DNA of 64,000 bases from a virus, in the IMG/VR virus record IMGVR_UViG_3300008954_000003, positions 95,630 through 159,629 of that record; one strand, given 5' to 3'. Positions 16,657 to 24,849 of the stretch are shown piece after piece (position 1 is the stretch's first letter; the number at the start of each line of letters is the position of its first letter). The position numbers were made by a program, and so were the translations under genes. The notes under the pieces are model-generated. The model had not been told where the DNA came from, searched no databases, and saw only the letters and a program-made list of their open reading frames with translations.

Positions 16657-17403
16657 ATGTTAAACATGGAAAAACTTAAACAACGATACAACGATTTACA
16701 AAACAAGAATAGCGGCGGAAGCAAGTACCTGAAACTTCCTGAAAATGGAACAGCGGTCATTCGTTTGGTTCCGACACCGGATGGAGATCCCTTCCGAAGT
16801 TATTACGTTCACTACAGAGTTCTTGACAAGGGGTCTGTGCTTTGTCCCAAGAGAAATTTTGGTGACAAGTGTGCCATTTGTGACTTCACCTCAAAACTTT
16901 ACAATGAAGGAAGTGATGAGAGTAAGAAGGAAGCGTCGAAGATCGTTGCAAAGCAGCGGTTCTTCTCTATTGCTGTCAAGCGTGGTGAAGAGGAAGACGG
17001 TGTAAAATATTGGGGTTATAGTCCGACAGTCTATGCAGAACTGATGGGTTATTTCATGGACCCCGACTATGGTGATTTGTCACACCCTGATACAGGAACA
17101 GATCTCACCATCAAGCGTTATAAGGACGGTGGTTCTTACTTGAAAACAAAGGCCACTCCGAAGCGCAAGTCAACACCAGTTTCTGTTGATGATAAGATCA
17201 GAGGCAAGATTCTTGATTTTGAACCTGATTTTGAGTCACTGAATGTTCGACGCACATCTGATGAGGTCGCGACAATTCTTGATGAGTACCTGCTTGGAAG
17301 CAATTCTGAGTCTGAAGGAGGTGATGAGCCAGAAACTCAGAACATTCCGATGGATCAGCCACAATCAGTGGAAGATACTTTTAAGGACTTGCTTGGTGCT
17401 TAA
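16657..17403 (+). CDS. Single-stranded DNA-binding protein, gp32-like
   Basis: A 248-aa protein. The start at 16657 is chosen because AAGGAG lies 9 bp upstream and the promoter occupies the longer reading frame. The core has KYLKLPENGTAVIRLVPTPD, HYRV and a Cys cluster C-x7-C-x2-C (LCPKRNFGDKCAICDF), which together with the preceding His resembles the zinc site of T4 gp32. The C-terminal 45 residues are acidic, as in SSBs that recruit replication partners. It is followed by uvsX/recA, so the pair supplies coated ssDNA and recombinase. It coats ssDNA at forks and in recombination. Confidence 0.85.
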   Translation: MLNMEKLKQRYNDLQNKNSGGSKYLKLPENGTAVIRLVPTPDGDPFRSYYVHYRVLDKGSVLCPKRNFGDKCAICDFTSKLYNEGSDESKKEASKIVAKQRFFSIAVKRGEEEDGVKYWGYSPTVYAELMGYFMDPDYGDLSHPDTGTDLTIKRYKDGGSYLKTKATPKRKSTPVSVDDKIRGKILDFEPDFESLNVRRTSDEVATILDEYLLGSNSESEGGDEPETQNIPMDQPQSVEDTFKDLLGA

Positions 17404-17423
17404 GTAAATCAGAGGGTTGCGAA

Positions 17424-17455
17424 ATGGAGGGGGAGGCTTTTGCCTCCCCCTCCAT
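17424..17455 (+). terminator. Strong hairpin between ssb and recA, without U-tract
   Basis: A perfect 14-bp inverted repeat (ATGGAGGGGGAGGC / GCCTCCCCCTCCAT) with a TTTT loop lies between the two genes. No T-run follows the right arm, so it may attenuate or stabilise mRNA ends rather than fully terminate. The recA RBS (AGGAG at 17461) follows 5 bp later. Confidence 0.7.
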
Positions 17456-17470
17456 CATAAAGGAGAAGTC

Positions 17471-18631
17471 ATGGCAAAGAAAAAGAAAGTGAAAGCAGAA
17501 GGTCGTTTGTCAATTGCTGAGATGAGAAAGCTTGTGAACAAGAAGGCTGGCATCGACGTTGCTTATGATCTCACAAAAAAGAATCCGACAGATGTTTATG
17601 ATTGGATATCCACAGGCTCACGTTGGCTTGATTCGATTATCTGTCGTGGAAAATTGGCCGGCATTCCCATGGGGAAAGTTGTTGAACTCGCAGGGCTTGA
17701 AGCGACAGGCAAGAGTTATATGGCCGCACAAATCGCAAAGAACGCACAAGAGAGAGGGGTAGATGTTGTATATTTTGACGCAGAGTCTGCAATTGATACG
17801 GAGTTTCTTAAAAACACTGGTTGCGATATCGAAAATTTGCTATACGTTCAAGCAGCGTCTGTTGAATTTGTTCTTGAAACTATTGAAGATTTATTGGCAA
17901 ACAGTGGAAGTCCTATGCTCTTTGTATGGGATTCCATTGCGATGACACCAGCGGTGTCTGACGTTGAAGGAGACTTCAACCCCAATTCATCTGTTGGTGT
18001 CAAGGCGCGTGTGTTTGCAAAGGGAATGACAAAGATTATCCAACTGCTTGCAAACACAAGGTCAACGCTGCTCTGCCTGAATCAACTGAAGACCTTCATT
18101 CCGAAGGATAACGCACAAAGAATTCAAGCAATGATTGAACCGTATACGACACCGGGCGGCAAAGCTTTGAACTATTCATATTCACTAAGAATTTGGTTGA
18201 CGAATAGAAAATCAAAAGCAAGCTATCTAACGAACGAAGCAGGCTTCAGAATTGGTTCCGAGGTTAAGGCAAAGATTAAGAAGTCGCGCTTTGGAACAGA
18301 CGGAAGAACATGCGCCTTCAAGATTCTCTGGGGAACAGACGACGTTGCAGTCCGTGATGAAGAGTCTTGGTTCGAAGCAATCAAGAACTCAGAGAGGTTG
18401 AAGCTTGCTGGTTCGTGGTATACTCTCATGTTCAGAGATGGAAAAGAAAAGAGGTTCCAGTCAAAGCAATGGCTTACACTATTGAAAGATAAAGATTTCA
18501 AGAAAGAAGTAATGAACGTGATGGACGAAGAAGTAATTCAAAAGTTTGACGATAAAACAGGCAATGCTGAGTTGTTTTACGATGTCGACAAGGAGGAGAG
18601 TGGTGCCGAGTCTGTACGCGATGATGAATAA
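17471..18631 (+). CDS. uvsX: RecA/UvsX-type recombinase
   Basis: A 386-aa recombinase. The ATG at 17471 follows AGGAGAAGTC; the longer frame would run through the upstream hairpin. The N-terminus is Lys-rich. Walker A is GLEATGKS (about residues 75-82), Walker B is MLFVWDSIAM, and an L1/L2-type region NQLKTFIPK and TTPGGKALNYSYSLRIWL follows. The C-terminus is acidic. It catalyses homologous pairing and strand exchange on SSB-coated DNA and would support recombination-dependent replication with the neighbouring SSB, helicase and polymerases. Confidence 0.9.
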   Translation: MAKKKKVKAEGRLSIAEMRKLVNKKAGIDVAYDLTKKNPTDVYDWISTGSRWLDSIICRGKLAGIPMGKVVELAGLEATGKSYMAAQIAKNAQERGVDVVYFDAESAIDTEFLKNTGCDIENLLYVQAASVEFVLETIEDLLANSGSPMLFVWDSIAMTPAVSDVEGDFNPNSSVGVKARVFAKGMTKIIQLLANTRSTLLCLNQLKTFIPKDNAQRIQAMIEPYTTPGGKALNYSYSLRIWLTNRKSKASYLTNEAGFRIGSEVKAKIKKSRFGTDGRTCAFKILWGTDDVAVRDEESWFEAIKNSERLKLAGSWYTLMFRDGKEKRFQSKQWLTLLKDKDFKKEVMNVMDEEVIQKFDDKTGNAELFYDVDKEESGAESVRDDE

Positions 18632-18779
18632 AACGGTGCTTGATCAGGATCAGACGATTGAAAAATTGCAGGCAGAGATTAAACGTCTCCGAGAAGGCAT
18701 CAAGGCCGCATTGGAGGCTGATGATAGCGCCTGGGCAGATGATATATTGAGAGAGGCACTAAAGGAAAACAATGAATAA
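18603..18779 (+). CDS. Small coiled-coil protein
   Basis: A 58-aa protein. GTG 18603 is chosen because AGGAGG lies 6 bp before it; it overlaps the end of recA by 29 bp. The sequence is a heptad-rich coil (QTIEKLQAEIKRLREGI) with an acidic C-terminus. Its stop overlaps the ligase start by 8 bp. Function unknown; it could be a partner of its recombination neighbours. Confidence 0.6.
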   Translation: MPSLYAMMNKTVLDQDQTIEKLQAEIKRLREGIKAALEADDSAWADDILREALKENNE

Positions 18780-19866
18780 GATAACACTTTATAAAACTGA
18801 TTCAAAAGGAAAGACAAGGGTCTGGTCAATTTGGACAGAAGAAGACTCAATTTATACAGAGCATGGTTTGCTCGATGGCAAGACACAGATCTCTGAGAAG
18901 AAAGCTGTTGGCAAAAACATTGGAAAGGCCAACGAGACACTGCCTGAAGAACAGGCAGAACTTGAAGCAAAGTCTATTGCAAAAAAGAAGCAAGATAAAG
19001 GCTACGCTTCGTCTGTTGCAAAGAAAGGAACAGTGAGACTGAGCCCTATGCTTGCCCATAAGTGGGATCCCAAAAAGAAAAAACTCACCTACCCTGTTGA
19101 TACTCAACCAAAACTTGATGGCGTTCGTTGCCTTGCATATTGGAAAGACGGCAAGATTGCTCTTATGAGTCGTGGTGGTAAACCATATAATGTTCCTCAT
19201 ATCGCAAGCGAACTTGATCAAAAAGGTCTTCCAAAAAATATCGTATTGGATGGGGAGCTTTATATTCATGGAATGCCGTTTCAGCTTTTCATGAGGCTCG
19301 TAAAAAAGAACAGGCCGGAAAGCATTGAATTGAAATTCTATGTTTATGATGTTGTTGACCTCAAGAAATTGGATGATACATGGTCAGCTCGTAAAGACAC
19401 AATCGATGATGTCTTTGAGGAAACCTTGAATGATTGCGAATATATCTTTCCTATAAAAACAGGAACAGTGATTTCTGAAGAAGAGGTCTTTGATATGCAG
19501 GCTTATTATATCAAGAAGGGTTATGAAGGGCTCATCATCAGACTTGATGATGGCAAATATAAGCTTGGACATAGAAGCAGAGACTTGTTGAAATTCAAAA
19601 ACTTTGATGATGAAGAATTCACAATTGTTGGTAGCACCAATGGCAAAGGCAAGATGATAGACGCTGTGATTTGGACATGCGAGACAATAGATGGCCAACA
19701 ATTTCAGGTTGTTCCCGAGGGAACAATGGAACAACGAAAAGATTGGCTCAAATCAGCAGAAAGTTTTTATGGTAAACAACTCACAGTGCGATTCTTTGGG
19801 AAGAGTGAGGACAACATTCCACGTTTCCCAATTGGCAAAGCAATCCGAATTAAGGAGGACAAGTAA
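18772..19866 (+). CDS. ATP-dependent DNA ligase with N-terminal WGR-like domain
   Basis: A 364-aa ligase. Residues 1-80 look like a WGR domain (KITLYKTDSKGKTRVWSI, then a Lys/Glu-rich linker), a nucleic-acid-binding module. The nucleotidyltransferase core has motif I QPKLDGVRC with Lys114 as the AMP-accepting residue, LDGELYIHG, KFYVYDVVD, GYEGLIIRL, and LLKFKNF at the end of the core. A short OB-fold follows to RFPIGKAIRIKED. It seals nicks in phage DNA. The combination of WGR and ligase in one small polypeptide is unusual relative to T4 ligase. Confidence 0.9.
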   Translation: MNKITLYKTDSKGKTRVWSIWTEEDSIYTEHGLLDGKTQISEKKAVGKNIGKANETLPEEQAELEAKSIAKKKQDKGYASSVAKKGTVRLSPMLAHKWDPKKKKLTYPVDTQPKLDGVRCLAYWKDGKIALMSRGGKPYNVPHIASELDQKGLPKNIVLDGELYIHGMPFQLFMRLVKKNRPESIELKFYVYDVVDLKKLDDTWSARKDTIDDVFEETLNDCEYIFPIKTGTVISEEEVFDMQAYYIKKGYEGLIIRLDDGKYKLGHRSRDLLKFKNFDDEEFTIVGSTNGKGKMIDAVIWTCETIDGQQFQVVPEGTMEQRKDWLKSAESFYGKQLTVRFFGKSEDNIPRFPIGKAIRIKEDK

Positions 19867-20006
19867 TGGCCAGCAAGAAAAACTCTTCAAAGAGGAGTGA
19901 AACGAAAAGTAAAAAGACAAGACAGGGCAATGGAAAATTTTCCAAATACGCCCACAATAAGAAGAGCAAGCTATATAAAAAGAGGTATAAGGGACAAGGC
20001 AAATAA
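19866..20006 (+). CDS. Very small basic protein (YKGQGK family)
   Basis: A 46-aa protein starting at the TAATG overlap with the ligase stop. About 40% of residues are Lys or Arg. The ending KKRYKGQGK and the central TRQGNGKFSKY recall a small basic protein common in large phages. It may bind nucleic acid; function is not established. Confidence 0.65.
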   Translation: MASKKNSSKRSETKSKKTRQGNGKFSKYAHNKKSKLYKKRYKGQGK

Positions 20007-20028
20007 ATGTATACCCCAAGGAGAAGCC

Positions 20029-20502
20029 ATGAGTGAGGATTATATTTGGGACGACGGTTATGAGGAAATGGACGATGACGAATATGAAGAATGGCTTCTC
20101 GGTTACGATGAGGACTTGGAGCGACAAAATCTTGTTTTTGTCTATGGTTCTTTGATGAGCGGGATGGGAAACCATGGCCTTATGGAACATGAAGAAGCAA
20201 AATTTGTTGAAGAAACTTTTACAAAAGACAATTTCATTATGAAGGATCTTGGTTACTTCCCAGCAGCAAGCAAAGACAAGTCTGGTGTTCCAATAAAAGG
20301 TGAAGTTTACGATGTCGATATCGAAGCGATGATTTCTCTTGATCAGCTTGAAGGGCATCCAAATTTTTATGAAAGAATCAAGGTGCCCCTTGAAAACAAT
20401 ATGGAAGCTTGGATGTATCTTGTTCCAAGAGATCGGATTATGGGAATTAAAATTGAATCTGGTGACTGGCGACAATATGCCAAAGAAAGAGGACTTAAAT
20501 GA
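20029..20502 (+). CDS. Gamma-glutamylcyclotransferase-like (AIG2/GGCT fold) protein
   Basis: A 157-aa protein. ATG 20029 has AAGGAGAAG directly upstream. After an acidic N-terminal extension of about 30 residues, the GGCT fold starts with LVFVYGSLMSGMGNH (the YGSL substrate loop), followed by GYFPAASKDKS, PIKGEVYDV and LDQLEGHPNFYERI with the expected Glu. These enzymes act on gamma-glutamyl amines. The phage substrate is unknown. It immediately precedes the GC-rich insertion. Confidence 0.75.
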   Translation: MSEDYIWDDGYEEMDDDEYEEWLLGYDEDLERQNLVFVYGSLMSGMGNHGLMEHEEAKFVEETFTKDNFIMKDLGYFPAASKDKSGVPIKGEVYDVDIEAMISLDQLEGHPNFYERIKVPLENNMEAWMYLVPRDRIMGIKIESGDWRQYAKERGLK

Positions 20503-20744
20503 AGAATGATATTGAAATGTTGAACCTCGCCGACGCCCTTGACCGGGCGCAGGCTGAGATCGCGAAGTTGCGCGTCATCGAGGCGGCAAACCGGCGCTGG
20601 CGACAGCAGGTTATCAGCGCCTGTAATGACGACGAGCCCTGCCGCCACTTTGGCGGCGAACTGCACGCTGACGGCACCTGCTATGTGTGCGGTCGCGTTC
20701 CGCCGACTGCGGCAGACGCCACGCTGGAGGCCCGAGATGACTAG
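20499..20744 (+). CDS. Small zinc-ribbon-like protein, first gene of the GC-rich island
   Basis: An 81-aa protein: an Ala/Arg-rich coiled coil (ADALDRAQAEIAKLRVIEAA), then a Cys/His cluster CRHFGGELHADGTCYVCG. The first seven codons are AT-rich like the phage backbone; from codon 8 the DNA turns abruptly GC-rich. The start overlaps the upstream stop (ATGA). Origin is probably another phage; function unknown. Confidence 0.7.
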   Translation: MKNDIEMLNLADALDRAQAEIAKLRVIEAANRRWRQQVISACNDDEPCRHFGGELHADGTCYVCGRVPPTAADATLEARDD

Positions 20745-21222
20745 CAAACTGACACGTCAGATCGAAACCACCGCCCAGCAGACCCCGTGTCCCGCTGCCG
20801 TGGAATGGCTCGGCCGACGCCGGAGTCCCACACGGGCGTGGCGCGACTGCCAGCGCGGCGACTGGATGCTGTGGCTGCTCGGTCATTCTGGCGGTGACCA
20901 CCGGACACTGGTGCTGGCCGCGTGCGACTGCGCGGAGCTGGCGCTGGTGCATGTACCGGAGGGTGAGGAACGACCGAGGCGAGCGATCGAGACTGCCAGG
21001 GCGTGGGCTCGCGGTGACGACGGGGTGTCACTGCGGGATGTGCGGGCAGCCTATGCCGCCGCCTATGCCGCCGCCGATGCCGCCTATGCCGCCGCCGATG
21101 CCGCCTATGCCGCCGCCTATGCCGCCGATGCCGCCGCCGCCGCCCGCGCAGAGACGCACGCCCAGTGCGCCGACATCGTGCGCCGGCATTTTCCCGACCC
21201 GCCTGCGCTGGGAGGTGAGTGA
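20737..21222 (+). CDS. Ala/Tyr-repeat protein (RGDWMLWLLG family)
   Basis: A 161-aa protein, ATG 20737 preceded by GGAGG. It has ACDCAELALVHVPEGEERP, ARAWARGDDGVSL and a C-terminal run of AAYAA/DAAYAA repeats (about 21045-21140), then a His/Cys end QCADIVRRHFPDPP. The Trp-rich DWMLWLLG block plus Ala-rich repeats is a combination I recall from phages of GC-rich hosts. Function unknown. Its GC-rich codons are unlike those of the phage backbone. Confidence 0.75.
   Translation: MTSKLTRQIETTAQQTPCPAAVEWLGRRRSPTRAWRDCQRGDWMLWLLGHSGGDHRTLVLAACDCAELALVHVPEGEERPRRAIETARAWARGDDGVSLRDVRAAYAAAYAAADAAYAAADAAYAAAYAADAAAAARAETHAQCADIVRRHFPDPPALGGE
21045..21142 (+). repeat. GCC-rich short tandem repeats coding AAYAADAAY
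   Basis: Degenerate tandem units of GCCTATGCCGCC and GCCGATGCCGCC give alternating YAA and DAA triplets. Such repeats are prone to length change by slippage. Confidence 0.85.
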
Positions 21223-21455
21223 TGGGTGAGCACCCACGATGCCCGCGCTGCGGTGGTCCTGTCGTCTCGGCCATGATGACCAGCAATGCCATCGAGGCAG
21301 ACGGCAGCAAGCTGAAATACCCCTATCGAAACCGCACGCTGTACTACGCACCCGCCGCCTTGTCGGTCTACTGCTGCAACGCTGATTGCAACTACGATGC
21401 GCCGCTGGCGTCCATCCCATACCCGCCACGGGAGGCCCGAGATGAAACCGACTGA
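21222..21455 (+). CDS. Small zinc-ribbon protein in GC-rich island
   Basis: A 77-aa protein starting at a TGATG overlap. Two Cys pairs, CPRCGG near the N-terminus and CCNADC near residue 58, form a zinc ribbon. Probably nucleic-acid or protein binding; function unknown. Confidence 0.65.
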   Translation: MGEHPRCPRCGGPVVSAMMTSNAIEADGSKLKYPYRNRTLYYAPAALSVYCCNADCNYDAPLASIPYPPREARDETD

Positions 21456-21603
21456 GATCGAGCAGATGGACATCGTTGAGCGACTCTTGGAGCCAACCAA
21501 ATGCTCCGCAGCACGGTGCGAGAATCTCATGGACGCAGCCCACGAAGCCATCGTCCGCACACTCGACCCAGAAAAACAAAAGGAACAAAATGAAAAAGAA
21601 TAG
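21442..21603 (+). CDS. Small protein at the right edge of the GC-rich island
   Basis: A 53-aa protein, ATG 21442 preceded by GGGAGG. Two Cys residues (KCSAARC) sit in a helical body. The last ten residues (EKQKEQNEKE) are in AT-rich DNA like the backbone, so the recombination junction lies inside this gene. It overlaps the FEN1-like gene by 14 bp. Confidence 0.6.
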   Translation: MKPTEIEQMDIVERLLEPTKCSAARCENLMDAAHEAIVRTLDPEKQKEQNEKE

Positions 21604-22564
21604 AGTACTGATTATAGATGGCCTCAATAGCTACTACAGATCACTTATTGTAAATCCCACACTCACCCCCAACGGCTTACCTGTCGGGGGTGTTGTTGGT
21701 TTTTTAAAAACAATGCAAGTCTTTTTAAGAGAGATACGACCAGACCATATTATTGTTTGTTGGGATGGCCCCGGAGGGTCACAGAAACGACGAGCAATGA
21801 GCAGTGGTTATAAAGAGGGCCGCAAACCAATGCGGTTTAACAGAAGAGAAGTCCAGCTAACACCTGAACAGGAAGATGAAAACAAACTGTGGCAGCAGAC
21901 ACACCTTATTGAATACCTGAGTAACATGCCACTGACACAGTTCATCTTTGATGGTATCGAAGCTGATGATATCATTGCATCTGTTATAAAAGAGTATCCC
22001 GGATGGGAAAAAGTTATTGTGTCAAGCGACAAAGATTTTTTCCAGTTGGCCGATGAAGAGACAATCATTTACCGCCCTATTCAAAAGAAGTTTGTCTCAA
22101 GAAAAACTCTTGTTGAAGATTTTAAAATTCACCCAACAAACTTTGCATTGGCAAAGGCGATTGTTGGCGATAAGAGCGATAATGTTGAGGGTATCCGTGG
22201 GGCAGGGTTCACAACCCTTGCAAAGAAGATCCCCCTCTTCATCGAAGAGGACACAAAGACAATCACAGACATTGTTCAGTTTTGCAAGGACTATGAAGGC
22301 AAGCTGAAACTCTTTGATAAGATTGTTGAACAGGAAGAGAAAATCAAAGAGAACTATAAGATTGTGCAGTTATATTCACCTCTTGTATCTGGTGGGGTGA
22401 GAATGAAAATCAGAAATTTGCTGTCAAAGTATCCGTTCGATCTTAACAAGACACAAATTACAAAAATGATGATCCTTGACGGGATCGCCCAGTACAACTG
22501 GACAGGCATGTTCGCAAATTTGCAAAACATTTCATACAACAAGACACCATTCAGATCGTCTTGA
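21590..22564 (+). CDS. 5'-3' exonuclease/flap endonuclease (FEN1/T4 RNase H-like)
   Basis: A 324-aa protein starting at 21590 after AAAGGAAC. The start MKKNRVLIIDGLNSYYRSL holds the first metal-binding Asp. Further conserved acidic sites are CWDGPGGSQKRR, DGIEADDIIAS and VIVSSDKDFFQL. GDKSDNVEGIRGAGFTTLAKK is the helix-hairpin-helix DNA-binding motif. It removes RNA primers and 5' flaps and complements the polymerases and ligase. It stands just after the GC-rich island. Confidence 0.9.
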   Translation: MKKNRVLIIDGLNSYYRSLIVNPTLTPNGLPVGGVVGFLKTMQVFLREIRPDHIIVCWDGPGGSQKRRAMSSGYKEGRKPMRFNRREVQLTPEQEDENKLWQQTHLIEYLSNMPLTQFIFDGIEADDIIASVIKEYPGWEKVIVSSDKDFFQLADEETIIYRPIQKKFVSRKTLVEDFKIHPTNFALAKAIVGDKSDNVEGIRGAGFTTLAKKIPLFIEEDTKTITDIVQFCKDYEGKLKLFDKIVEQEEKIKENYKIVQLYSPLVSGGVRMKIRNLLSKYPFDLNKTQITKMMILDGIAQYNWTGMFANLQNISYNKTPFRSS

Positions 22565-22589
22565 CTAGAACACTCAGATTCAGTATAAT
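22561..22589 (+). promoter_or_regulatory. Sigma70-type promoter for the helicase gene
   Basis: TTGACT (22561-22566), 17 bp, TATAAT (22584-22589), 24 bp before the ATG at 22613, with AGGAGG in between. Confidence 0.8.
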
Positions 22590-22612
22590 ATCCAACACAC
22601 AGGAGGGAGATA

Positions 22613-23998
22613 ATGGACTTCGACCAAAAGGTTGATTTTTCACGTTTTGGAAAGCTCTTTCAAGAGAAGCTTGTTCACATTATGTATCAGGATCGCCCTT
22701 TTTGCGATCAATTTCGAGAGGTTCTTGATGTTAACTTTCTTGAACTGAAACATCTGCAAGTTTTTGTTTTGAAACTGCTCGATTATAAAGACAAATATAG
22801 CACACACCCGTCAGATTCAGCAATGATCACGATGTTGCGTGCAGATCTTGACGATGAAAACGAAGCAACACAAAAAATGGTGCGTGAATATTTTGCGAGA
22901 TGCCTTGCGAACAAGGCGATTGAAGATGAAATGTTCATCAAAGAGACGGCGCTTGACTTTTGCAAGAAGCAGAAGCTCAAGACTGCCCTCATAAAGTCCG
23001 CACAATTGCTTCAGAAGGCTTCGTTTGATGAAATCAGTTCCCTCATCGGGGAAGCACTCAAACTCGGCATGAACAACGATATAGGCTATGATTACATCAA
23101 AGACTTTGAGCAGAGATATATGATGAAGTCGAGAAACCCCATCACAACAGGCTGGGATCTTGTTGATAAGCTGACAAAGGGTGGTCATGGCAAGGGAGAA
23201 CTTGGCGTTGTCATTGCTCCAACAGGAGCAGGTAAATCTATGGCCCTTGTTCATCTTGGTGCCGCTGCATTGAAGGCGGGCAAATCCATTGTTCATTATA
23301 CAATGGAACTCAGTGAAACTGTTATCGGAACACGTTACGATGCGTGTTTGACAAACTATTCTTTGAAAGATTTGTTTACATTTAAAGAAGATGTGTTCGA
23401 TGAAGTTAAGAAGTACAAAGACAAGCTTATTATCAAGGAATATCCAACAAAGAAGGCGACAACAGCAACGTTGAGAAATCATCTTGAAAAACTCAAGAAT
23501 ATCAACCACGATGTTGATCTTGTCATTGTTGATTATGGCGATCTGTTAAGACCGATCAAGGTGTACCGTGAAAAACGCATGGAACTTGAGACAATCTATG
23601 AGGATTTGAGAGGCATCGCACAGGAACTTGAGTGCCCTGTGTGGACGGCTTCACAGACAAACAGATCCGGCCTCAATGCTGAAGTTATTACAATGGAAAG
23701 CATTGCAGAAGCATTTAGCAAGTGTTATGTTGCCGATCTTATTCTCACACTGTCGAGAACAATTGAAGATAAGAACGCCAATGGTGGTCGTGTTTTCATT
23801 GCGAAAAATCGTAACGGTCCTGATGGCTTGGTGTATCCTGTTTTCATGGACACAGCCTCAATTAGGATTGAGGTTCTTGAACCAACAGGTGAAACAGTTG
23901 AAGACATAAAAGAGAATGCTTTGAAGAAACAAAAGAATCGTATCAAAGAATTATATAAAGATTTCAAAAAGAATGGAGGTGATAAGGATGAAGAGTGA
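22613..23998 (+). CDS. Replicative DNA helicase, DnaB/gp41-type
   Basis: A 461-aa helicase with Walker A GVVIAPTGAGKSMALVHLG (residue about 205), a DnaB-type segment SIVHYTMELSETVIGTRYDA, Walker B VDLVIVDYGDLLRP, WTASQTNRSG (motif H3) and IAKNRNGPDG (motif H4, with arginine finger). The first 170 residues are the helical N-terminal domain. It unwinds DNA 5'-3' as a hexameric ring at the fork. No primase fusion is present. It has its own promoter. Confidence 0.9.
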   Translation: MDFDQKVDFSRFGKLFQEKLVHIMYQDRPFCDQFREVLDVNFLELKHLQVFVLKLLDYKDKYSTHPSDSAMITMLRADLDDENEATQKMVREYFARCLANKAIEDEMFIKETALDFCKKQKLKTALIKSAQLLQKASFDEISSLIGEALKLGMNNDIGYDYIKDFEQRYMMKSRNPITTGWDLVDKLTKGGHGKGELGVVIAPTGAGKSMALVHLGAAALKAGKSIVHYTMELSETVIGTRYDACLTNYSLKDLFTFKEDVFDEVKKYKDKLIIKEYPTKKATTATLRNHLEKLKNINHDVDLVIVDYGDLLRPIKVYREKRMELETIYEDLRGIAQELECPVWTASQTNRSGLNAEVITMESIAEAFSKCYVADLILTLSRTIEDKNANGGRVFIAKNRNGPDGLVYPVFMDTASIRIEVLEPTGETVEDIKENALKKQKNRIKELYKDFKKNGGDKDEE

Positions 23999-24215
23999 TT
24001 ATGTTGTGCCAGTGTTTCTTGTGCTGTTTATTAGTGCGATACTTATTGGAAGCGGGTTCCTCATAAAAAGAGATGCGGATTGGTCCGTTAAGTGTGCAGA
24101 AATATGTATGCCAGATCCCCACACTAAGATAAACTTCAGCGAAGTAAAGCACTGTGTTTGTTTTAAGGATGGCGTCTGGCATCCAAAAGATTGGTTGGGG
24201 GGTGAAAATGAGTGA
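23988..24215 (+). CDS. Small membrane protein with C-x3-C...C-x-C motif (copy 1)
   Basis: A 75-aa protein. ATG 23988 follows GGAGG. One membrane helix (residues 6-26), then CAEIC, and 20 residues later CVC. The same layout occurs at 32566 and 53534, so these are paralogs or a repeated design. The Cys-rich part would face the periplasm or cytoplasm depending on topology. Function unknown. Confidence 0.7.
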   Translation: MKSDYVVPVFLVLFISAILIGSGFLIKRDADWSVKCAEICMPDPHTKINFSEVKHCVCFKDGVWHPKDWLGGENE

Positions 24216-24561
24216 CAAGAAGGATATCATTGTGGACCTCAAAGCGGTTGCCAGACAACAACGGTATTTTTCCAAGAAAGAGAAGATATGGACAGCGGTT
24301 GTTTGTGATGATGCTGTGTCTGAAATTGAAAGACTCAAAAAAGAGGTCAAAAGACTTCAAGGTGTTGTAGATGTGCTTGAACGCGAAAGCGCGTTTAAAA
24401 TAAAACTGAGAGGTGTAAGAAGGTTGGAGTTTAGTTCTGTCGGCGACGAGTTTAAAGTCGATCCAATGTACTTTGGCAGTTGCCCTGTTTGTATGTCTGT
24501 TCCGACACCAACAGCTTCGCTTTGTAAGGATTGCGAAAAGGATATTGCAAATGAGTATTAA
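24208..24561 (+). CDS. Unknown protein with C-terminal zinc-ribbon-like Cys pairs
   Basis: A 117-aa protein, ATG 24208 overlapping the previous stop. A central coiled coil (EIERLKKEVKRLQGVVDVLE) is followed by CPVC and, 16 residues later, CKDC. This layout suggests a coiled-coil dimer with a zinc ribbon. Function unknown. Confidence 0.6.
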   Translation: MSDKKDIIVDLKAVARQQRYFSKKEKIWTAVVCDDAVSEIERLKKEVKRLQGVVDVLERESAFKIKLRGVRRLEFSSVGDEFKVDPMYFGSCPVCMSVPTPTASLCKDCEKDIANEY

Positions 24562-24733
24562 AAAATTGATTATATTTGCGGCACTGTTGTTGTTCTCTTG
24601 TTCATCGGCACCTGTTGCCTCTGCGAAGGGCTGTTGTTCACATCATGGTGGTATCGTTGGCTGCTCTTTTGGGAAGTTCAAGTGTTATGACGGGACGTAT
24701 AGTATGACTTGCAAATGTGGAGATAAAAAATGA
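24551..24733 (+). CDS. Small secreted Cys-rich (lipo)protein
   Basis: A 60-aa protein. A signal peptide (MSIKKLIIFAALLLF) ends in SCSSAP, which could be a lipobox (LFSC), or in ASA before KGCC. The mature part is CCSHHGG, then CSFGKFKC, then CKC, resembling small bacterial proteins with a CSHHGG motif. ATG 24551 overlaps the previous gene. Probably exported to the envelope. Confidence 0.65.
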   Translation: MSIKKLIIFAALLLFSCSSAPVASAKGCCSHHGGIVGCSFGKFKCYDGTYSMTCKCGDKK

Positions 24734-24849
24734 ATCTTAAAAAAACATACGTTTATAGAACGGCAATGACATTGATATGGAGAGCTGCGTATCGTACATA
24801 TTGCTGGGCTGAAGATAGAAGGCCGGCAGGAGGGTGGTTGAATGACTAA
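24730..24849 (+). CDS. 39-aa basic protein, unknown
   Basis: ATG 24730 overlaps the previous stop, with GGAG 8 bp before. The Tyr/Arg/Trp-rich sequence (YRTAMTLIWRAAYR, CWAEDRRP) overlaps the next gene by 8 bp. Coding is inferred from the tight overlaps and RBS. Confidence 0.45.
   Translation: MNLKKTYVYRTAMTLIWRAAYRTYCWAEDRRPAGGWLND

Larger units (their letters stand above)
20510..21575 (+). other. GC-rich foreign gene island
   Basis: Base composition and codon use change sharply just inside the ATG at 20499 and change back just before the FEN1-like gene at 21590. Four small genes lie inside with tight overlaps. There are no integrase genes, long terminal repeats or tRNA at the edges, so illegitimate or homology-assisted recombination is more likely than a classical mobile element. 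Confidence 0.85.

Noticed and set aside
21045-21142. Possible CRISPR-like repeat array
   Set aside because: The units are short, contiguous codon repeats inside a gene, with no unique spacers.
20741-21627. Gly-, His- and Arg-rich minus-strand frames in the GC-rich island
   Set aside because: Stop codons are rare in GC-rich DNA; these are shadows of the Ala-repeat gene and lack start signals.
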